Shown here: positions 60,014-64,000 of the stretch, in pieces
How the letters are laid out: each line of letters begins with the position of its first letter
Numbering within the stretch: position 1 is the first letter of the stretch
NCBI GenBank assembly: GCA_021818505.1
Contig: JAKADX010000018.1
Coordinates: 1 to 64,000 of the forward strand
Reading direction: 5' to 3'
Length of the DNA stretch: 64,000 nt
Origin: Pseudomonadota bacterium
Lineage (GTDB): Bacteria > Pseudomonadota > Alphaproteobacteria > Acetobacterales > Acetobacteraceae
Translations under genes and position numbers: made by a program
Notes under the pieces: generated by a model
Told to the model about the DNA's origin: nothing
The model's database searches: none
What the model saw: only the letters and a program-made list of their open reading frames with translations

Positions 60014-61732
60014 TTATGCGCAAGGCAACGAACTTGCCCGACCCGAGTCGTCCCGCACCATGGCGGCCCGGGCGGCCGCGACGGCCTCGTGCAGCGTCGA
60101 GAACATCCGCGCCGCGCCGATCGCGGGCGTGATGCGGTGGCGATCCATGTCGGCGCGCAGATCGGGGCTGACGCGGGCGAAGGCGACGCGGATGCCTCTC
60201 GCCGCGAGTTCGTCCAGCAGGTCGCGCAACGCGCTCGCCGCCGAGTAGTCGATATCCGCGATCGCGCCGGCCTCGACGATGAACCAGCGCACCGGCGCCG
60301 GCGCGCTCGCGGTGAGGGTGCGCACCTCCTCAGCGAAGCGGTTGATGTTGGCATAGAACAGGTCGGCGGCGAAGTGATAGATCAGCAGTCCCGGCTCGGT
60401 CTGCATGCCCGGCGCCGCCGGCGTTGGTACCCAGCGTCCCGCCGCGTCCTCCGTCAGCACCATGTTGCGCGGATGGTAGCTGTGCCTTACGTGGCGCAGC
60501 AGCGAGAGCGTGACCGCCAGCAGCACGCCAAGCTCGATGCCGAGCACCACAACGGCCGTCGCCGTCGCAAGCGCAAGGCGGTACTCACCTGGACTCTCGC
60601 GCCGGATGTCGCGCAGCGCCTTCAGGTCGAGCATTCCGGTCGCGATCGTGAACACGATCGCCGCCAGTACGCAGCGCGGCAGGAACTGCAGCGGCCAGGT
60701 CAGCAAGAGCAGCACCAGCAGCGCCATGACCGCGAAGGCCAGTTGCGTGATCTGGCTGTGTCCGCCAGCCCGCTCGGCCATCGCGGTCTGCGTCGGGCTG
60801 CCGTTGACGACGAAGGCGCCGCTGATCCCGGCGGCGGCATTCGCGGCCGCGAGACCGAGCAGGTCCGCATCCTCATCGACCTCCTCGCGCGCGCGCGCCG
60901 CGAAGGCGCGTGAGGTGGCGGCACTCTGTGCCACGATCACGACGAGGCAGGACGCCGCGATCGGCAGCAGCGCGAGCGTCTGGTTCCACGTCACCTTCGG
61001 CAGCCCTATCGCCGGCACGCCCCCCGCCACTGCGCCGATGGTGGCGATGCCGTGGCCGGCGAAGCCGAACGCTGCACTTGCCGCGATCGTCGCCGCGACC
61101 GCCAGCAAGGATACCGGCAGGCGCGGCGCGAAGCGGCGGCCGAACAGGATGCCGGCAACCACCACCGCTGACAGCAGCAGCGTCGGGACATGCACCTGCG
61201 ACAGGTCGCGCGCGACCTCCCACGCCTGGGCGGGCGTCGCGTGCGCGCTCACCGCCTCGCCCAGCATGTCGCCCAGCATGGCGATGCCGACCTGCACGCC
61301 GACCCCGGTCAGGAAGCCGACCAGCACCGTGCGCGAGAGGAAGTCGGCCAGGAAGCCGAGGCGAAACAGCCGCGCCAGCAGCAGCAACCCCGCCGTCAGC
61401 AGCGCCACCGTCTGCGCCAGCGCGACATACTCGCTGCTGCCGGGCGCAGCCATCTGCGCCAGCGCGGCCGAGAAGATCGCCGCGGTTGCGGAATCGGCGG
61501 CCACGACCAGATGGCGCGAGGAGCCGAAGATCGCGAACAGCACGGGCGGGAGCAGCACGGTGTAGAGCCCGGTGACGACCGGCATCCCGGCGATGCGGGC
61601 ATAGCCGAGCACCTGCGGGACGTTCATGGAGGCAAGCGTCACCCCCGCCCATGCGTCGCGCACCGCCCCGGCACGGCTGGACGGTCGAACTCCCCCGAAC
61701 AGGGCGAGCGGCATGGCGGTCCATCCTTGCAT
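60014..61732 (-). CDS. SulP-family anion transporter with STAS domain
   Basis: A 572-residue membrane protein with 10-14 hydrophobic helices (about residues 25-415) and a C-terminal cytoplasmic STAS domain (about 440-555, with I-D-Y-S-A-A-S-A-L-R-D-L). SulP proteins carry sulfate, bicarbonate or dicarboxylates; the substrate is not evident. The start at 61732 or 61714; AAGGATGG, within the first codons, favours the inner one. GC-rich upstream codons extend the frame to 62713 but run through the MarR-GNAT gene and are rejected. Confidence 0.85.
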   Translation of the reverse strand: MQGWTAMPLALFGGVRPSSRAGAVRDAWAGVTLASMNVPQVLGYARIAGMPVVTGLYTVLLPPVLFAIFGSSRHLVVAADSATAAIFSAALAQMAAPGSSEYVALAQTVALLTAGLLLLARLFRLGFLADFLSRTVLVGFLTGVGVQVGIAMLGDMLGEAVSAHATPAQAWEVARDLSQVHVPTLLLSAVVVAGILFGRRFAPRLPVSLLAVAATIAASAAFGFAGHGIATIGAVAGGVPAIGLPKVTWNQTLALLPIAASCLVVIVAQSAATSRAFAARAREEVDEDADLLGLAAANAAAGISGAFVVNGSPTQTAMAERAGGHSQITQLAFAVMALLVLLLLTWPLQFLPRCVLAAIVFTIATGMLDLKALRDIRRESPGEYRLALATATAVVVLGIELGVLLAVTLSLLRHVRHSYHPRNMVLTEDAAGRWVPTPAAPGMQTEPGLLIYHFAADLFYANINRFAEEVRTLTASAPAPVRWFIVEAGAIADIDYSAASALRDLLDELAARGIRVAFARVSPDLRADMDRHRITPAIGAARMFSTLHEAVAAARAAMVRDDSGRASSLPCA

Positions 61733-61782
61733 CGGATCGCCGGCAGTCTGCGGTATCCCGGCCCGGCTGTCGAAGGGCGGAT

Positions 61783-62706
61783 CTAGAGCGCGCGCTCCCA
61801 GTTCTGGCCGACCAGATCGTGGCCGAAGCTGTGGTGCCGCTCCTCCGCCGTCAGCGTGAAACCCGCGGCCTGGTAGATGCGGCGGGCGGATACCAGGATA
61901 TCGTTGGTCCACAGCATGATCCGCGCGTAGCCGGCGGCGCGGGCGAAGCCGATGCACTCGTCCACCAGCCGTGCTCCGATCCCCTGGCCGCGGGCGGAGG
62001 GTTCGACATAGAGCAGGCGCAGTTGCGCCACCTCGTCTGACTTGCGCACCACGAACACCGAGCCGACGATCTCGTCCGCGCGCTCGGCGACCCAGCAGCG
62101 TTCGCGCGCGGCGTCGAAATTCTCGACAAAGCGCGAGACGATGCCGGCGATCAGCGCCTCGTAGCTCGCGTCCCAGCCGTATTCGCGCGCGTACAGCACC
62201 GCCTGGCGATGCACGATCCAGCCCATGTCGCCCGGCACCGGCGCGCGCAGCGTCCAGGGCACGGCCGGCGCCGTCCGCCCGCCATCCAGCAGCGCCTCCG
62301 CTTCGCCCAGCGCGGCGGCAAGCCGGCCGCGCGCGGGTGCGGAGAGCGGGGCAAGCAGGGCGCCGATCTGGGCGCGCGAGCCGGCGTCCAGGGCCGCGAA
62401 GGCGTCGCGGCCGGCCGGGGTCAGGGACAGCAGGCTGGCGCGTCGGTCGGCCGGCGACGGCGCGCGATGCAGCAGCCCCCGCGCCTCCAGCCCGCGCAGC
62501 AGGCGGCTGAGGAAGCCCTGGTCCATCCCGAGTTCGGCGGCGAGTCCCACCGCCGTCGCGCCGTCGCGCTGGCCAAGTTCGTAGAGCACGCGGCCCTCGG
62601 GCAGCGAGAACGGACTGTCCAGCAGCCCATCCCGCAACAGACCGATCCGCCGCGTGTAGAAGCGGCTGAAGCGGCGCACGGCGGCGATCGTCGCGGCGTC
62701 GGTCAT
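61783..62706 (-). CDS. MarR-GNAT fusion: winged-helix regulator with N-acetyltransferase
   Basis: A 307-residue fusion. Residues of about 1-145 form a MarR-type winged helix (F-S-L-P-E-G-R-V-L-Y-E-L, M-D-Q-G-F-L-S-R-L-L-R-G-L). Residues of about 150-305 form a GNAT acetyltransferase whose acetyl-CoA loop is A-R-G-Q-G-I-G-A-R-L near residue 243. Such fusions are known; their targets are mostly undefined. The start at 62706 fits the MarR N-terminus. Confidence 0.88.
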   Translation of the reverse strand: MTDAATIAAVRRFSRFYTRRIGLLRDGLLDSPFSLPEGRVLYELGQRDGATAVGLAAELGMDQGFLSRLLRGLEARGLLHRAPSPADRRASLLSLTPAGRDAFAALDAGSRAQIGALLAPLSAPARGRLAAALGEAEALLDGGRTAPAVPWTLRAPVPGDMGWIVHRQAVLYAREYGWDASYEALIAGIVSRFVENFDAARERCWVAERADEIVGSVFVVRKSDEVAQLRLLYVEPSARGQGIGARLVDECIGFARAAGYARIMLWTNDILVSARRIYQAAGFTLTAEERHHSFGHDLVGQNWERAL

Positions 62707-62824
62707 GACGCAAGCGTCACGCAGATGCTTGATGGAGTCAACTAAATTCGCGACCTTGTGCGGCGCATTGCGCGCGCCGGGACAGGGTGCGATCAACCGG
62801 TCAACGGAGACAGGGAGGGCGCGC

Positions 62825-63706
62825 GTGGACGACCGGGTGATCGCTTTCATCGGCCTCGGCCAGATGGGCCTGCCGATGACGCGCCGGCTGCGCGGCGCCG
62901 GGTTCGAGGTGCGCGGCGCGGACCTGTCGGCGGCGGCGCGCGACGCGTTCGTGGCCGATGGCGGCCAGGCTTTCGCCTCGCCCATGGAGGCAGCGAACGG
63001 CTCGGGCGTGCTCATCACCATGCTGCCCGACGCGACGGTGGTGCGCGACGCGCTCCTGGGCGCCGGCAACGCCGCCGCCGCTCTGGCGCCGGGCGCGCTG
63101 GTGATCGACATGAGTTCCTCGGCGCCGATGGCCACGCGGCGTCTGGGCGCGGACCTCGCCGCGCGCGGCCTGACGCTGATCGACGCGCCGGTCTCCGGCG
63201 GCGTGAAGCGCGCCGTCGTCGGCACGCTCGCGATCATGGCGGGCGGCGAGGCGGCGGCGATCGAACGCGCCCGGCCGGTCCTGCTGGCGATGGGCCAGTC
63301 GATCTTCTCGACCGGCCCGCTCGGTTCCGGCCACGCCATGAAGGCGCTCAACAACTACGTCTCGGCGGCCGGACTGGCGGCGGCGTGCGAGGCGCTGATC
63401 GTCGGGCGGCATTTCGGCATCGCGCCGGAAACCATCGTCGATGTGCTGAACGCCTCGACGGGTCGCAACAATTCGACCGAGGTGAAGCTCAAGCCGTTCG
63501 TTCTCTCCGGCAGCTTCGCGTCGGGTTTCTCGATGGCGCTGATGGCCAAGGACCTGCGCACCGCCGCCGACCTCGCGGCGACGCTGGGCGACGACGTCCC
63601 CGGCATCGCCGACGCCGCGGCGCTGTGGGAGCAGGCGGCCGCCGCGCTCGGCAAGGGCGCGGACCACACCGAGATTTTCCGGTTTCTGGCGGAAGCGTCC
63701 GCGTAG
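62825..63706 (+). CDS. NAD(P)-dependent beta-hydroxyacid dehydrogenase (3-hydroxyisobutyrate/tartronate semialdehyde type)
   Basis: A 293-residue oxidoreductase. F-I-G-L-G-Q-M-G-L-P-M at residues 8-18 is the cofactor turn, D-A-P-V-S-G-G near residue 121 the substrate-binding motif, and the catalytic Lys is in A-M-K-A-L-N-N near residue 172. GTG at 62825 has GGGAGGG upstream. The family reduces or oxidises 3-hydroxyisobutyrate, tartronate semialdehyde or related acids; the specific one is not resolved. It faces tadA, five bases apart. Confidence 0.85.
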   Translation: MDDRVIAFIGLGQMGLPMTRRLRGAGFEVRGADLSAAARDAFVADGGQAFASPMEAANGSGVLITMLPDATVVRDALLGAGNAAAALAPGALVIDMSSSAPMATRRLGADLAARGLTLIDAPVSGGVKRAVVGTLAIMAGGEAAAIERARPVLLAMGQSIFSTGPLGSGHAMKALNNYVSAAGLAAACEALIVGRHFGIAPETIVDVLNASTGRNNSTEVKLKPFVLSGSFASGFSMALMAKDLRTAADLAATLGDDVPGIADAAALWEQAAAALGKGADHTEIFRFLAEASA

Positions 63707-63710
63707 CCGG

Positions 63711-64000
63711 TCAGCGCCGCGCCGCGAAGAAATCGCGCAGCAACGCCGCCGCCTCGCCCTCGCGCACGCCGCCGACGATCTCCGGCCGGTGCAGGCAGGT
63801 CGCCGCGTCGAACACGCGCGCGCCATGCTCCACCCCGCCGCCTTTGGGGTCATAGGCGCCGAAGATCAGCCGGCGGACGCGGAACAGGCTGATCGCGGCG
63901 GCGCACATCGGGCACGGCTCCAGCGTCACCACCAGGTCGCAGCCGGGCAGGCGCGGCGCGCCGAGCCGCCTTGCCGCCGCGCGCAGGGCCAGCAGTTCGG
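63711..64000 (-). CDS. tadA: tRNA-specific adenosine deaminase, C-terminal part (partial)
   Basis: The gene runs off the right edge; the visible part begins with E-L-L-A-L-R (the Glu of the H-A-E zinc/proton-shuttle motif is at the border). It includes the zinc-binding P-C-P-M-C with T-L-E before it and F-G-A-Y-D-P-K-G-G typical of TadA. TadA converts A34 to inosine in tRNA-Arg. About 95 residues of an expected 150 are visible. Confidence 0.88.
   Translation of the reverse strand, partial: ELLALRAAARRLGAPRLPGCDLVVTLEPCPMCAAAISLFRVRRLIFGAYDPKGGGVEHGARVFDAATCLHRPEIVGGVREGEAAALLRDFFAARR

Noticed and set aside
61733-62713. Very long N-terminal extension of the SulP gene
   Set aside because: The extension is a composition-driven open frame running through the MarR-GNAT gene. 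SulP homology begins near 61714.
1-64000. CRISPR arrays, tRNA or rRNA genes, phage genes
   Set aside because: No regularly spaced repeats, no cloverleaf-like tRNA sequences and no phage structural genes were seen on reading both strands. A dedicated tRNA or CRISPR search was not possible.

Overview
The window is about 64 kb of very GC-rich bacterial chromosome. Housekeeping gene content and order point to an alphaproteobacterium, most likely in the Rhodospirillales/Acetobacteraceae. The evidence is the rpsA-sppA-ihfB-lapA-pyrF-trpF run, the TIGR02300-type zinc-ribbon protein beside aroA-cmk, the class II-type EPSP synthase, the aerobic cobaltochelatase pair cobS/cobT and the overlapping lipid A genes. 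The family-level assignment is inference. No tRNA, rRNA or CRISPR array was seen.

Region by region: 1-0.42 kb holds two facing fragments of IS5-family transposases. 0.42-2.7 kb is a sugar ABC transporter in decay (binding protein and ATPase, both frameshifted; the ATPase has lost Walker A and Walker B residues and is cut off by the IS end). 2.8-15.3 kb is a catabolic gene set: a PRISE-type reductase, an M24-fold enzyme, a CobW GTPase, a fused E1 alpha/beta 2-oxoacid dehydrogenase, a VOC protein, an AcoR-type sigma-54 activator, two classical SDRs, a Gfo/Idh/MocA oxidoreductase and a zinc-type alcohol dehydrogenase. 15.4-18.1 kb has an acyl-CoA-dehydrogenase-like flavoprotein and an amidase. 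18.1-23.8 kb is a beta-oxidation operon led by a MerR regulator. 23.9-28.4 kb is a lipid A/Kdo operon with a phosphatase, facing xseA. 30-34.7 kb is an accessory stretch (unknown protein, sulfatase-like enzyme, HEPN-type protein, orphan antitoxin with a toxin stump). 34.7-38.3 kb has a DUF1326 protein, cmk-aroA, the TIGR02300-type protein and a CBS protein. 38.4-41.9 kb is an Mla/Mce lipid transporter, 42.2 kb is xthA, 43-47.5 kb is a branched-chain-amino-acid-type ABC transporter, and 47.6-53.7 kb holds cobT, cobS, a J-domain protein, bolA, a DUF2889 protein and purD. 54-58.7 kb is the rpsA to trpF run. 58.7-64 kb has a LuxR regulator, a SulP transporter, a MarR-GNAT fusion, a beta-hydroxyacid dehydrogenase and the 3' part of tadA.

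The most striking result is a candidate sigma-54 regulon in the first 15 kb. Five sequences fit TGGCAYG-N4-TTGC with exact GG-N10-GC spacing. They lie at 2786-2801 (-), 3942-3957 (-), 4087-4102 (+), 12262-12277 (-) and 12419-12434 (+). Four of them form two divergent pairs, and each pair is centred on a copy of the palindrome TGAWACA-CC-TGTATCA (4019-4034 and 12342-12357). A sigma-54 activator of the AcoR type, with an intact GAFTGA loop, lies between the two pairs. The simplest reading is one activator driving four divergent transcription units plus the now-broken uptake system. The substrate is unknown. The TPP-dependent E1, the alcohol, SDR and Gfo/Idh dehydrogenases and the sugar-type binding protein suggest a hydroxylated or ketone carbon source.

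Other points of note are a strong intrinsic terminator inside the 5' coding part of sppA, a sulfatase-like enzyme with CTSSR in place of CxPxR, an antitoxin whose toxin is reduced to a stump, and palindromic repeats at 29.9 kb and within the liv operon.
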